From assembly GCA_964346955.1 (NCBI GenBank), contig CAYFWT010000005.1:1-24564 (forward strand): a stretch of DNA of 24,564 nucleotides, in the 5' to 3' direction. Made by a program: the position numbers and the translations under genes. The notes beneath the pieces are model-generated. The model worked only from the letters and a program-made list of their open reading frames with translations, ran no database searches and was not told the origin of the DNA. The DNA comes from CAYFWT01 sp964346955. GTDB taxonomy: Bacteria > Patescibacteriota > Minisyncoccia > Portnoybacterales > UBA2143. Positions 1-8,107 of the stretch are shown here, one piece after another (position 1 is the first letter of the stretch; the number at the start of each line of letters is the position of its first letter).

Positions 1-343
1 TTAAGATTAAGTAAGCCGAGAGGGCTAAAATTAAGCCAGCAATAGCTCCCCAGATTTGTTTTTTGGCTTCTTCTTTTGTGGTAACTGTTCCGGAAAGCAT
101 GTACATAAATCCACCATAAACAAGGGCCCCCAAGCCAACTATGCCAATCAGAGCCAAGCCAAAAAGGTAGATATAACGCAGATAGCCAACTAGGCCAGTC
201 GCTGGATCAGCATCTCCTCCAACAGGCAAAATAGGATAATCGATTTCTAATTCGTATTGGGCCTTCGCCTCGTAAACAGTAAACAATAGATAGCCAACAG
301 TAAACAATAAAATAATAATGATAAATATTTTTTTTGCTTTCAT
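1..343 (-). CDS. VirB2/TrbC-like pilin candidate (3' end outside window)
   Basis: This reading frame starts at an ATG complementary to 341-343 and is still open at the left edge, giving at least 114 residues. The N-terminus (MKAKKIFIIIILLFTVGYLL) looks like a signal peptide and the likely cleavage site follows the AKA at about residues 26-28. Two hydrophobic segments come after it, at about residues 52-75 and 90 onward, separated by a short polar loop containing TTKEEAKKQ. A signal peptide plus two membrane helices is the architecture of VirB2/TrbC pilins, and this gene is last in a VirB4/PrgI/VirB6-like operon, which supports the call. Only three bases separate it from the stop of the upstream gene. 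The family assignment rests on architecture and context, not on a recognised sequence motif. Confidence 0.7.
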   Translation of the reverse strand, partial: MKAKKIFIIIILLFTVGYLLFTVYEAKAQYELEIDYPILPVGGDADPATGLVGYLRYIYLFGLALIGIVGLGALVYGGFMYMLSGTVTTKEEAKKQIWGAIAGLILALSAYLIL

Positions 344-346
344 AAG

Positions 347-1120
347 TTATGGAGTTAAGATTATTTCTACCTGAGTCTGAGCCCTTTGCAAAGCGTTATT
401 TTTATTTTCTGCCCAGACCCGGAGATTTTGACTGATAGCTTGAGTTAATTGGCCAACCTTTAAGATAAAGACATTTGGCTTCTCGAGGCTAATTGCTGAG
501 GCCTCTTTACGACCCAAGCCCCAACTATAATTTAACTCATTAATGTTTTCGATGTTGAAGAAATAAGGCTGAGCAACAAACTCTATTTCTTGATTGGCTG
601 AGATTTGATATTTTTGAGAGATTAATTGAGGGTCTTCTAAGGATAAAATTTTTGTATTGGATTCAATGGGGCGAAGGACAATTTGTGGCTCATGTAATTC
701 TATAGGAAGATAGGACGAGGATCCTAAAAGCTCCCCGTCTTTATTTTTAATTTCCACTTTAACTAAATGTCTTCGCTTAATGCTCCCTTCGGTGTCGAAC
801 TTAAAAACTTGTTTTCCTTCCCCGGAGGCTGATTTTTGAAAATAGTCATTAAGGAACCAATCATAAACTACTTCTTGAGGGTTAATTCCTCGAGACTCAA
901 TGTTGGCAGCTACCTCAACGATGCTTCCTCTGACAGGCAGGGCTTTGCCTGGATAACTTGAAGGCGTATAGCTATCAGTTGACCAGGTTAAAGTGATCTC
1001 TGCTCCTTGAGCTTGTCCGGTGGCTGGGGGAACGAAAGATAAGTAATCAGCCATCAGAATGATTAACAAGCCAAAGGCCAACCCTAAGAGATATTTCTTT
1101 GTTTTTTGTTTTCCCCTCAT
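347..1120 (-). CDS. Exported protein with Ig/PKD-like repeats, T4SS-like locus
   Basis: This is a 257-residue protein starting at ATG. Residues about 10-30 form a basic-then-hydrophobic leader (KTKKYLLGLAFGLLIILMAD), so it is exported or membrane anchored. The rest is predicted extracytoplasmic and beta-rich. Phrases such as VVYDWFLND, VKVEIKNKDGELLGSSSY and NELNYSWGLG resemble the strands of PKD or Ig-like domains, probably two in tandem. No catalytic motif is visible. It lies between the small membrane protein at 1127-1516 and the pilin candidate, with gaps of a few bases, so it is almost certainly co-transcribed with them. A surface or periplasm-like structural role in the secretion apparatus is an inference. 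Confidence 0.75.
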   Translation of the reverse strand: MRGKQKTKKYLLGLAFGLLIILMADYLSFVPPATGQAQGAEITLTWSTDSYTPSSYPGKALPVRGSIVEVAANIESRGINPQEVVYDWFLNDYFQKSASGEGKQVFKFDTEGSIKRRHLVKVEIKNKDGELLGSSSYLPIELHEPQIVLRPIESNTKILSLEDPQLISQKYQISANQEIEFVAQPYFFNIENINELNYSWGLGRKEASAISLEKPNVFILKVGQLTQAISQNLRVWAENKNNALQRAQTQVEIILTP

Positions 1121-1126
1121 TTTATT

Positions 1127-1516
1127 TTAGCTAATTTGACTAAATATTTTGGGCAGGCGACCTCTTTGTTCTAGATAAATACTGATAATAAAGAGTGTCC
1201 AGGTTGGTGAAAGGTCACCTAGGCCAGGGATTAACTCGATTAAGAATGAACTGCCAAATCGAGCTGTCGGAAATTGATGAAGCCGAATAACACACCAAAG
1301 GCTGAGGGTACCGGCGGTAATTAAGTCAAGTGCTCGGAAGAGCAATAAATCTAGGCCTAGCCAATCACAGAGGTCGTTAAGCACGGCTACTGTCCCAATA
1401 AACATAAATTCAGCTCCACTGATTTCACTAACCGGCCTGGCCGGCTTCCGTTTTATTTTCGTTCTCTGTCGGCCTTGTCCTCTGGCTTGGTTAAATTGGG
1501 CGGAATAATCAGGCAT
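1127..1516 (-). CDS. Small membrane protein of unknown function, T4SS-like locus
   Basis: This 129-residue protein has a basic N-terminal tail (RQRTKIKRKPARP, about residues 17-29). It then has two or three hydrophobic stretches at about residues 37-50, 56-80 and 90-115 (for example DWLGLDLLLFRALDLITAGT). It ends in a basic tail (RGRLPKIF). I recognise no family. It sits immediately downstream of the VirB4 ATPase, 30 bases after that stop, and 6 bases before the next gene, so it belongs to the same transcription unit. A membrane component or assembly factor of the apparatus is plausible but unproven. Confidence 0.7.
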   Translation of the reverse strand: MPDYSAQFNQARGQGRQRTKIKRKPARPVSEISGAEFMFIGTVAVLNDLCDWLGLDLLLFRALDLITAGTLSLWCVIRLHQFPTARFGSSFLIELIPGLGDLSPTWTLFIISIYLEQRGRLPKIFSQIS

Positions 1517-1546
1517 GGGCGTGATAATTTAGATGCTTTAATAGCT

Positions 1547-3691
1547 TTAATAGGCTAGGTCTGGCTCATCTTTTTCTATTGGTTCTTTTGGCGGCTCTTT
1601 TATTACTCCTTTTTCTGCTTCCTCCTCTGCCTCTTCTGCTGGTTCCTCCTTTGCCTCTTCTGCTACTTCCACCTTTGCCTCTTCTTCTGCTTTCTCCTTT
1701 GCTTCTTCTTCTGTTTTCTCCTTTGCCTCTTCTTCTACTTCCTCTGTTGTCCCTTTTGTTGCTTTTTCTGCTGCCTCTTTTGCTATTTCTTCTGCTGCCA
1801 TTTTTGTTATTTCGTCTGCTGTTTTTTCTCTGGCTTCTCTTATTTTTTCTTCGGCGGCGGCCTCTTCCTGGGCTAGTTCTTCCTTGGCTTTTTCTATTTC
1901 CAGCAGTTGGGCTGGGTCAGAAGTAATAATCTGGTCTTCTGTGTAGGAAGCAACTATCTTGATAGCGACATGTTTTAAGCCAGCAAAGAAAAGGCCTTCG
2001 CCAACGGCACATTCCAAAAGCATAAATTTTTCTTGCTCGGTTAGATTGAAAGTTTCTTTGACTACGCCAATGGTGGCTGGCGATTGCTTCAAGAGGAGCT
2101 GGAGCGAAGAATTGGTGACAATTGGTTTACCGTATTTAGACTTCATAAAGTCAGCTACATCTTGAGTAATGGTGGATAGTCCTAGATAATATTTGCGACA
2201 CCTTTTGGCAATACCGAAAAGGAAAGAAGCAGCATCTTCGTGTTGCATCATCCACCAAGCTTCGTCAACTACCATCATTCTTCTTTTCGTTTGTGAGCGA
2301 ACGATATTCCAGATATAACGCAAGATAATATACATGGCCAAAGGTCTTAATTCATCCTCCATATCCCGAATACTAAAGACAACTAATTTCTTTCGTAGCT
2401 CAACATTGGTTGGTTGGTTGAAAAATCCAGCATAACTCCCACTGACATATTTTTCTAATCGAGCAACTAACCCTTCTGCCCCGGTCATCCCCTTTAAGAC
2501 AGTGTGAAGGTCTTGCATTAAAGGAGGAGTGATTTTGCTAAAGTCAGATTCTGGAGTAATATCTCGAGCGGCATAAGTTTGAGATAAGGCCTTATCAATA
2601 AGAGCATCTTCTTCGGGAGCTAAACCGCCAAGCATTATCTTTAAAAGACCAACTAAATTAATCACATTACTCCGAAGGAGGTCAGCTGGTTTGTCATCTG
2701 GTCCAGGTATTGGTAAATCAAATGGGTTAAGATGATGGGGTGAGGTAAGTGAGATATCAATAAAAGTTCCGCCGACTGTTTCAGTTAAATATTTATATTC
2801 TTTTTCTGGGTCAATAATAATTACTTCAGTATCTTGCATTAAAGAACGGAGGACTTCTAATTTAACAGTGTATGACTTGCCCGCCCCTGATTTGGCGAAA
2901 ATGACCATGTTGCCGTTTTCTAGACTAAATCGGTCAAAGAGAATTAAAGAATTATTGTGTTGATTGATGCCAAAGAGAACACCTTTATTGTCAGTTAGGT
3001 CAGCGGAGACAAAAGGAAAAGTGGAAGAAAGGGGAGGGGTGTTAAGGGGGGTATGGATAGATAGCTTATCTATTTCAAGAGGGAGAGTTGAGATAAATGC
3101 TTGTTCTTGTTGAAAGACAGTTGGTTTAGCATAAACCATCCGGTTTTCCAAAAGAGCTCTGACTTCATTCCCAACGTCGTCTAGTTGTTTAATTGAATCA
3201 CCAAAAAAAGTGATGTAGAGGCCAACCCTAAAGAGTCTTTCGGCGCCTTGTTGGAGCTGATCTCGTAGGGCCTCGACATTTTGGAGAGCCGCTTCTAAAA
3301 TTGGATCACGTACTTTCCCCTTTTCAGCCTGAAGAGAAATCTGTGATTGAATTTGGGCTGTTTTTTTTCTCAAGTTTTTCAAAACTGCGTTTGTGTCGGC
3401 GGGATGAATAAATAGAGCGAGATTCATTTCTTCGTCATGGGTAATTATTGGTGAAAGCCAGCCAGTGGTCAGTGTTGCCGGATAGGTAAAGGCAAAGATG
3501 GTCCGACCGTACTTTTGGCCCACTTGGATATAATTAGAATCGATTTTTAGCCCAGCCGGAGAAATTAAATCAAGAAGAGTAATCTCTTGGTTTATTTCTT
3601 CAGAAACTTTTTCCTCCTTTTTAGACGGTTTTTTAGAGGGTTTTTTAGAAGGTTTTTTTGGTGATTTTTGAAATTTTTGGAATAATTTCAT
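1547..3691 (-). CDS. virB4: VirB4-family type IV secretion ATPase with charged C-terminal tail
   Basis: This 714-residue protein would be the cytoplasmic ATPase that powers pilus biogenesis or substrate transfer. Walker A is at about residues 266-275 (FAKSGAGKSYT) and Walker B at about 473-479 (MVVDEAWW). The helix-rich stretch before Walker A (VFQQEQAFISTLPL and its surroundings) is the usual VirB4 linker to the ATPase domain. The very N-terminus carries a KKPS motif repeated three times. From about residue 597 to the end, a long Glu/Ala/Lys-rich, coiled-coil-like tail is added that ordinary VirB4 proteins lack. The ATG overlaps the stop of the upstream gene by four bases (ATGA), which implies translational coupling. 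The most N-terminal VirB4/TraC region is missing here and appears to be encoded by that upstream gene. Confidence 0.93.
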   Translation of the reverse strand: MKLFQKFQKSPKKPSKKPSKKPSKKEEKVSEEINQEITLLDLISPAGLKIDSNYIQVGQKYGRTIFAFTYPATLTTGWLSPIITHDEEMNLALFIHPADTNAVLKNLRKKTAQIQSQISLQAEKGKVRDPILEAALQNVEALRDQLQQGAERLFRVGLYITFFGDSIKQLDDVGNEVRALLENRMVYAKPTVFQQEQAFISTLPLEIDKLSIHTPLNTPPLSSTFPFVSADLTDNKGVLFGINQHNNSLILFDRFSLENGNMVIFAKSGAGKSYTVKLEVLRSLMQDTEVIIIDPEKEYKYLTETVGGTFIDISLTSPHHLNPFDLPIPGPDDKPADLLRSNVINLVGLLKIMLGGLAPEEDALIDKALSQTYAARDITPESDFSKITPPLMQDLHTVLKGMTGAEGLVARLEKYVSGSYAGFFNQPTNVELRKKLVVFSIRDMEDELRPLAMYIILRYIWNIVRSQTKRRMMVVDEAWWMMQHEDAASFLFGIAKRCRKYYLGLSTITQDVADFMKSKYGKPIVTNSSLQLLLKQSPATIGVVKETFNLTEQEKFMLLECAVGEGLFFAGLKHVAIKIVASYTEDQIITSDPAQLLEIEKAKEELAQEEAAAEEKIREAREKTADEITKMAAEEIAKEAAEKATKGTTEEVEEEAKEKTEEEAKEKAEEEAKVEVAEEAKEEPAEEAEEEAEKGVIKEPPKEPIEKDEPDLAY

Positions 3692-4356
3692 TGGATTCTC
3701 ATTTCTTTAGCTTTTTCAATTTCGGGTTCTTCTTTGGCACTAGGATTATATAGTTTATAGAAGAGTTCGATTAACTCGTTAGTCTTTAGAGGGGCTGCCT
3801 TGATACCCATTCTTCGGAGGCCGGTAGCGACAAACTCTACTCTTTGCCAAAGATTATTTTTTTGTTCTTTAAATTCTTCTTGTTTAGCCTCTGGCTGCTC
3901 TTTCTTGAATTTGCCAGAGAGCTTGCTGAAAAGTCCCATTTTTTTTACCGCTTGAGTTGCTTGAGGAGCAAAAGGGATAACTAAGTAAAAGGATTCGGTC
4001 ATAATATTAGTCATTTCAGTTAATCCCTTAATAAAATCAATATATTCGAGCGTCTGGATTTTTAGAAGTTCATTTTCCTGTTTAGCATGTTTCTCCTCTA
4101 ATGTTTTGATATAAGGGGCAATATTGAATTTTCGGGAGACAGCTACTACTTGGATAGGAAAGTCAAGAGAGTTAAGGAGATCTTGATATCGTATAATAAT
4201 AGCATCCTGTTCTTCAGTAGACTTGAGAGCAAAGTTAAGGCTGGTGGTCATGAGGAGTGCCCGCAGACCGCCACTTTTAAGGATAATTACATCGTCTTTA
4301 ATTTCTTTAATTTCTAAATGTTTTTGAATAGAAGCAGCGCTTAGTTGTTGGGCCAT
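3688..4356 (-). CDS. TraC-like / VirB4 N-terminal domain protein (split VirB4)
   Basis: This 222-residue soluble protein has no Walker motifs. The section DDVIILKSGGLRALLMTTS, followed by NFALKSTEEQDAIIIRYQDL and NSLDFPIQVVAVSRK, resembles the N-terminal region of VirB4/TraC proteins and the TraC-like domain often seen as a separate gene beside PrgI in Patescibacteria. That comparison is from memory of the family, not from a search. A long helix (residues about 85-110) and a basic, glutamate-containing segment (about 140-170) follow. Its stop overlaps the start of the VirB4 ATPase by four bases, so the two chains are probably made in equal amounts and could form one functional VirB4. PrgI is immediately upstream. 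Confidence 0.8.
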   Translation of the reverse strand: MAQQLSAASIQKHLEIKEIKDDVIILKSGGLRALLMTTSLNFALKSTEEQDAIIIRYQDLLNSLDFPIQVVAVSRKFNIAPYIKTLEEKHAKQENELLKIQTLEYIDFIKGLTEMTNIMTESFYLVIPFAPQATQAVKKMGLFSKLSGKFKKEQPEAKQEEFKEQKNNLWQRVEFVATGLRRMGIKAAPLKTNELIELFYKLYNPSAKEEPEIEKAKEMRIQ

Positions 4357-4371
4357 ATTATAGTTGAAAAT

Positions 4372-4662
4372 TTAAGATTTTTTGCCTCTTTTTTTCCATA
4401 AATAGAATCTCGGTTTACTTATGTATTTTAACAATGAACCTAAGAAAGAAATAAATGGTTGGCCATTGACTTTATAGAAAGCTAAAGCAGAACAAAAAAG
4501 AAGAACTGGGATAGCTAGAAGAATAAAAGCTCCTAGAGTGAGAAAAAACCAACCAAAGAGAAGTATGCCAGCTCCCGCCCCCAAGAAAAGAGATTGCTTG
4601 AGGGTTAATGGTCCTAGTATTTTATCTTCTATTTCGATAAATTGGGGGACATTAAACTGCAT
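4372..4662 (-). CDS. PrgI family protein (VirB3-like membrane subunit)
   Basis: This 96-residue protein begins MQFNVPQFIEIEDKILGPLT, which matches the typical PrgI opening (a VPQFI..EDKI.GPLT pattern). Two closely spaced membrane helices follow at about residues 26-62. A basic C-terminal region ends the protein (SKPRFYLWKKRGKKS). PrgI proteins occupy the place of VirB3 in Gram-positive and Patescibacteria type IV systems and accompany VirB4. Here the gene sits just upstream of the VirB4 N-terminal domain gene. A good Shine-Dalgarno sequence (GAGAGGA) lies four bases before the ATG, which fixes the start. Sequence and context agree well. Confidence 0.9.
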   Translation of the reverse strand: MQFNVPQFIEIEDKILGPLTLKQSLFLGAGAGILLFGWFFLTLGAFILLAIPVLLFCSALAFYKVNGQPFISFLGSLLKYISKPRFYLWKKRGKKS

Positions 4663-4693
4663 GAAATCCTCTCTTAATAGAATTTAAATTATC

Positions 4694-5158
4694 TTATTCG
4701 CCTTTTAAATTAACGACATTGCCTTCTATTCTTGGTTCGCTCGGCGATACTGGTGAAGGAGTTGGTTTTTGAGGGGAGGTGCTCTCCCTAGGCCATTCTG
4801 GAACTCGGTGAACTTTTTTTAAACTTTCTTTGATTGATAGAAATATTACCTGATTAACTTCTCGAGCCAACTGGCGGGCTGGTTCTTCTCCTAATTTACA
4901 TTTTTCTTGGATTGATTTAACAAAATCCCTAATATGTGTTTCGCCCAACAAAACCATGCCCACGCTATAAGAAAACCACCAGAGTTGGTCTTTAGTTAAA
5001 TTGTTTTTTTTAGCTACCGCTCTTATTTTATCAGCTGTCTCCACAGCAAAAATTATCTGACGCAAGTCTTGAGGTAGTTGAAAATATTTAAGATATCTTC
5101 GCTTAATTAAAGGGTTAATAATACCTTCTAATTTTTTGATAGGAGGTGGTGGGGGCAT
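4694..5158 (-). CDS. Conserved-context protein of unknown function, proline-rich ends
   Basis: This is a 154-residue soluble protein. It starts with a run of prolines (MPPPPPIKKLEG) and has a helical core of about 100 residues, including LPQDLRQIIFAVETADKIRAV and LTKDQLWWFSYSVGMVLLGE. It ends with a proline/serine-rich, probably disordered tail. No signal peptide or transmembrane segment is obvious. I do not recognise a family. It lies between the VirB6-like gene and prgI, 31 bases before the latter, in the same orientation. A cytoplasmic accessory or adaptor for the secretion-like complex is an inference from position only. No clear Shine-Dalgarno sequence precedes the ATG. Confidence 0.7.
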   Translation of the reverse strand: MPPPPPIKKLEGIINPLIKRRYLKYFQLPQDLRQIIFAVETADKIRAVAKKNNLTKDQLWWFSYSVGMVLLGETHIRDFVKSIQEKCKLGEEPARQLAREVNQVIFLSIKESLKKVHRVPEWPRESTSPQKPTPSPVSPSEPRIEGNVVNLKGE

Positions 5159-5204
5159 AATTTAAGTTATTGAAAATAGCACTACTTCACTTTATTGAAT
5201 TTAT

Positions 5205-7100
5205 TTATCCAAAGATGGCCTTACCAGGGTCACTGCTGAGATATTCTTCAACATCTTTACGGAATGTTCCTTTGTTGGGGTCAACAATTTGTTGCTTAAT
5301 TTCAACAGTGATTTTAGGATTAACTTCAGCCATTTTAGACAAATGGGAGGCTCTCCATTGTCCAGTCGGGCTGGTTAATTGGTTTTGAATTGCATCTCTG
5401 ACTTGTTTTTCTGCTAGCGCCTCTGCCTGGAGTCTCTCCATATCAACTGGTTTCATTTTGGAGACAATATCTCCGATATCTTCTTTAACTAAAGGCGATA
5501 AATCTGGTCTGGCTTTGAGAACATCGCGGTGTTGTTGGTATCGTTGAGCAAAGGCGGCTGCTTTTCTAATTTCTGCCTCAGTAAAGCCAAGCTTAGCATC
5601 TGGTCCTAAGTCTCCTCGGCTAGCCAAAATTCTAGCAATAGCCGCTTTACTCCGGACATCAACCGCTTTAAATTGAGATTTAAGATTATCACTGGTCCAG
5701 CCCTTATATTTTTCTTCTGCTTTAGCTAAAGCAGCCCTTTCTCTTTCGGCAAAAGCTCGGAAAGGTTTAGGAGCTTGCCTTAATATTGGGATTCTCTGGA
5801 AGACTCTTCGGAATCCTTTCTCAATGGCAGCGGCTGGTCGGGCGGCGGCTATTTGGGCTCGGCGGCCAGTCCATTGAGCGGCTCCCCGAGCGGCTCCCCG
5901 ACCAGCCCTTCTGAAAATGCCAATTGTTCCTTGAGCCCCATAGATGCCCATTTGTTGGGCCATGATCAGACCACCTAAAAGGACGCCTAAGACCAGAATA
6001 AATTGAAGAAAGAATTCAGGATCAAATAATTTAGGTAAAAGGTTGCTCGGCTCTGCTCCAGTGCCTAAAGTGTCGACGACGCCTTCACTTAAGAAAGCAG
6101 GGAAAGTTCTTAAGGCTAAATAAAGAAAAAATAGATAAGCTGGGGCAAAGAAAGCCCATTTAATGAAAGTGCTCCACCATTTGGTGAAGTGACTTCGGGT
6201 GGCTGGAAGAACCCAGAGGAGCCAGGCAGCCGGGGCCAAGATAAGCAAGAACCAAATGATGAGTATCCTAACAATTAGAAAGAAAATAAGGGCCAAGAAA
6301 GCAAAAATAGCAATAATTGAAAAAACTATGGCCATACCCAGTCCCATCAGGATATTAACGACATCCATGGCTCCCTCTCCCCAATCGTATGAAAATTCAG
6401 TCTCGCTCCATCCTTGACATTCACAATGGGTACTCTGGCATATTTCTACACAGATTGGATCAGGCCCAGTCTCGGTGATGCAGCCCTCGACACACTGGCT
6501 GTAAGCCGGCTCAGTGCAATTGCCCCAGCCGCCAGTACATTCCTGGCCTTTATAAGGACTAATTTTTGATAAATTTAAGGCGGCGGCTATCTTGGCTGAG
6601 AAATCTGTTCCGCCACTTTCCTCAATGAAGAATTGACCTAAAATTTGAGTAAAATCAAGGATAGGAGCAACTAGAACTAAACTAAAATTAATTAAAAGAG
6701 CCGCGATAATTAGCTTGGGCAAAAGAGCTTTCATGCCATAGGTTTCGATTCTTAAGATAGTGGCAAAGGCAATGACTAAAAGAATCAAGACAAAAAACAT
6801 ATTGGCCAGATCTCGGACAATTGTCCAACCAACAGTGACAATCGTTGACCCAGTGAAACCTCCAGGCGGGTAGGCAATTAACCCACTAATGAGACCAGCC
6901 ACCAGATTGAGGATTTGTCCAGTTAGCCAGAGAATACCAAGTAAGAGATAGCCAACAGCTATAAGGACTCCTTGAACAAACTTATCAGCTGCCCAGCCAA
7001 CAATGGCTTGAGCTGGCTCTACTCTTAAAGCAAAAATTCCTAAAGAACTAACCAAAAAGATTAGAACTAAATTTAAAATAAGTTTTTTATGTTTGGTCAG
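5205..7100 (-). CDS. VirB6/TrbL-like polytopic membrane protein; start codon uncertain (CTG proposed)
   Basis: This large integral membrane protein would be the inner-membrane channel-like subunit. From the TTG complementary to 7053-7055 it has 616 residues. That start, however, cuts into a signal peptide. The same frame continues upstream as LTKHKKLILNLVLIF, giving a basic n-region, a hydrophobic core and an AQA cleavage site. I therefore place the start at the CTG complementary to 7098-7100 (631 residues); an ATA at 7110-7112 is the alternative. No ATG or good Shine-Dalgarno sequence exists there. Many hydrophobic helices follow, notably NILMGLGMAIVFSIIAIFAF and RILIIWFLLILAPAAWLLWV, typical of VirB6/TrbL. 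A loop at about residues 188-228 holds eight cysteines. The last 200 residues are basic and helical, predicted cytoplasmic. Confidence 0.8.
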   Translation of the reverse strand: MTKHKKLILNLVLIFLVSSLGIFALRVEPAQAIVGWAADKFVQGVLIAVGYLLLGILWLTGQILNLVAGLISGLIAYPPGGFTGSTIVTVGWTIVRDLANMFFVLILLVIAFATILRIETYGMKALLPKLIIAALLINFSLVLVAPILDFTQILGQFFIEESGGTDFSAKIAAALNLSKISPYKGQECTGGWGNCTEPAYSQCVEGCITETGPDPICVEICQSTHCECQGWSETEFSYDWGEGAMDVVNILMGLGMAIVFSIIAIFAFLALIFFLIVRILIIWFLLILAPAAWLLWVLPATRSHFTKWWSTFIKWAFFAPAYLFFLYLALRTFPAFLSEGVVDTLGTGAEPSNLLPKLFDPEFFLQFILVLGVLLGGLIMAQQMGIYGAQGTIGIFRRAGRGAARGAAQWTGRRAQIAAARPAAAIEKGFRRVFQRIPILRQAPKPFRAFAERERAALAKAEEKYKGWTSDNLKSQFKAVDVRSKAAIARILASRGDLGPDAKLGFTEAEIRKAAAFAQRYQQHRDVLKARPDLSPLVKEDIGDIVSKMKPVDMERLQAEALAEKQVRDAIQNQLTSPTGQWRASHLSKMAEVNPKITVEIKQQIVDPNKGTFRKDVEEYLSSDPGKAIFG

Positions 7101-7137
7101 AAATTTAGATATTGGTTAAGAAATTAGATAGGCATTT

Positions 7138-8094
7138 TTACCAGTTTGAGCGGCCGCAGCAGTTATTACAACAAACACAACAACAGACGGAATGGCAGGT
7201 CCAAACTTTGACACTGTGGACTCTTACATAGCATTTTCCTGAAGGGGCTCTTTCACAGTCACACTGTTGCCCGCCGCCGCCTCCGCCGCCGCCGCCGCCG
7301 CCTCCGCCCTGAGCGAAAATAGTGCCACAAGTAGACGGCGAAGGATTGTCTGAGGGGAGATTTTTTTCCAAAGAAGGATTGCTATCAATTAAGGCGCGGA
7401 GATTTTTTTCATCCAAAGAGGGGTTGCTATCAACTAAGAAGTATTGTTTGGTCACCCAATAATCTTCTGACAAGGAATATTCTTCCCAGGAGGAATACTC
7501 TTCCCAAAACGAAGAATTTTCTTTTAAGAGAGAGTCATTACCAGCCAAGAAGTATTGTTTGGCCTCCCAATAATCTTTTGACCAGGAATATTTTCTCCAA
7601 GAGAAGTATTCTGTTGATGAGAGGTATTCTTCTAAAGTAGAATCTTCTTCTTGGCCGCAGCTGGGACAGCTCCAAGATTGATATTCTTCAAATTCTAACT
7701 TTAAATCAGAAGATAAATTTTCAACTTCGGCTAAAATGTTTTCGAGAGATAATCTTGGCTGGCTATCAATATTTAGATTCGTTGTTTTATCAGTTGTTTT
7801 AACTAGAAAATTCTTAGTTTGCTTTGGCTTATTTCCGGATAAGCTCGGCAGGACAATTTTTTTATTTTTATTTTCATCAAAGTTCTTTCTCTGGCGGTTG
7901 ATATTGCTTTCGATTTCTGTAGTAGCCCAGATAGTCCCTTTATTAGTTTCAAGAGAAGGACGATATTCAAGATTAGCCTCAAGATAATCAGCTGCATTAT
8001 TTTGAGCAGCTGGCTGACCGTGGACATAAAGAAAGATAACCAAACAACCAACTAAAGTGAAAGCTAAGATTAAGATTTCTTTTAAAGATAACAT
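7138..8094 (-). CDS. Exported repeat protein with poly-Gly linker and Cys-cluster C-terminus
   Basis: This 318-residue protein of no known family starts with a membrane anchor or signal peptide (LKEILILAFTLVGCLVIFLY). Its middle is acidic and aromatic. A CPSC motif lies around residue 142. Two copies of a 37-residue repeat follow, each containing a DYW..KQYFL core. DSNPSL then occurs twice. After that comes a run of 13 glycines and a roughly 45-residue tail with 11 cysteines, ending in a cluster with the pattern CCCVCCNNCC. The cysteines could form disulfides or bind metal. It lies between the 632-aa secreted protein and the VirB6-like gene, with short gaps and the same strand. A surface-exposed role tied to the apparatus is inferred. 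Confidence 0.75.
   Translation of the reverse strand: MLSLKEILILAFTLVGCLVIFLYVHGQPAAQNNAADYLEANLEYRPSLETNKGTIWATTEIESNINRQRKNFDENKNKKIVLPSLSGNKPKQTKNFLVKTTDKTTNLNIDSQPRLSLENILAEVENLSSDLKLEFEEYQSWSCPSCGQEEDSTLEEYLSSTEYFSWRKYSWSKDYWEAKQYFLAGNDSLLKENSSFWEEYSSWEEYSLSEDYWVTKQYFLVDSNPSLDEKNLRALIDSNPSLEKNLPSDNPSPSTCGTIFAQGGGGGGGGGGGGGQQCDCERAPSGKCYVRVHSVKVWTCHSVCCCVCCNNCCGRSNW
7436..7594. repeat. Two 48-bp near-identical direct repeats inside the Cys-rich gene
   Basis: Positions 7436-7483 and 7547-7594 are near-identical (both begin AAGAAGTATTGTTTGG and share CCCAATAATCTT). They are offset by 111 bases, exactly 37 codons, so they are in-frame duplications in the exported repeat protein. Gain or loss by recombination would keep the frame. 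Confidence 0.7.
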
Positions 8095-8107
8095 ACTGGG
8101 GTTTTAT

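Noticed and set aside
1579..1926. Plus-strand leucine/proline-rich open frame of 115 codons
   Set aside because: It is the shadow of the Glu/Ala/Lys-rich tail of VirB4; the composition is forced by the opposite strand.
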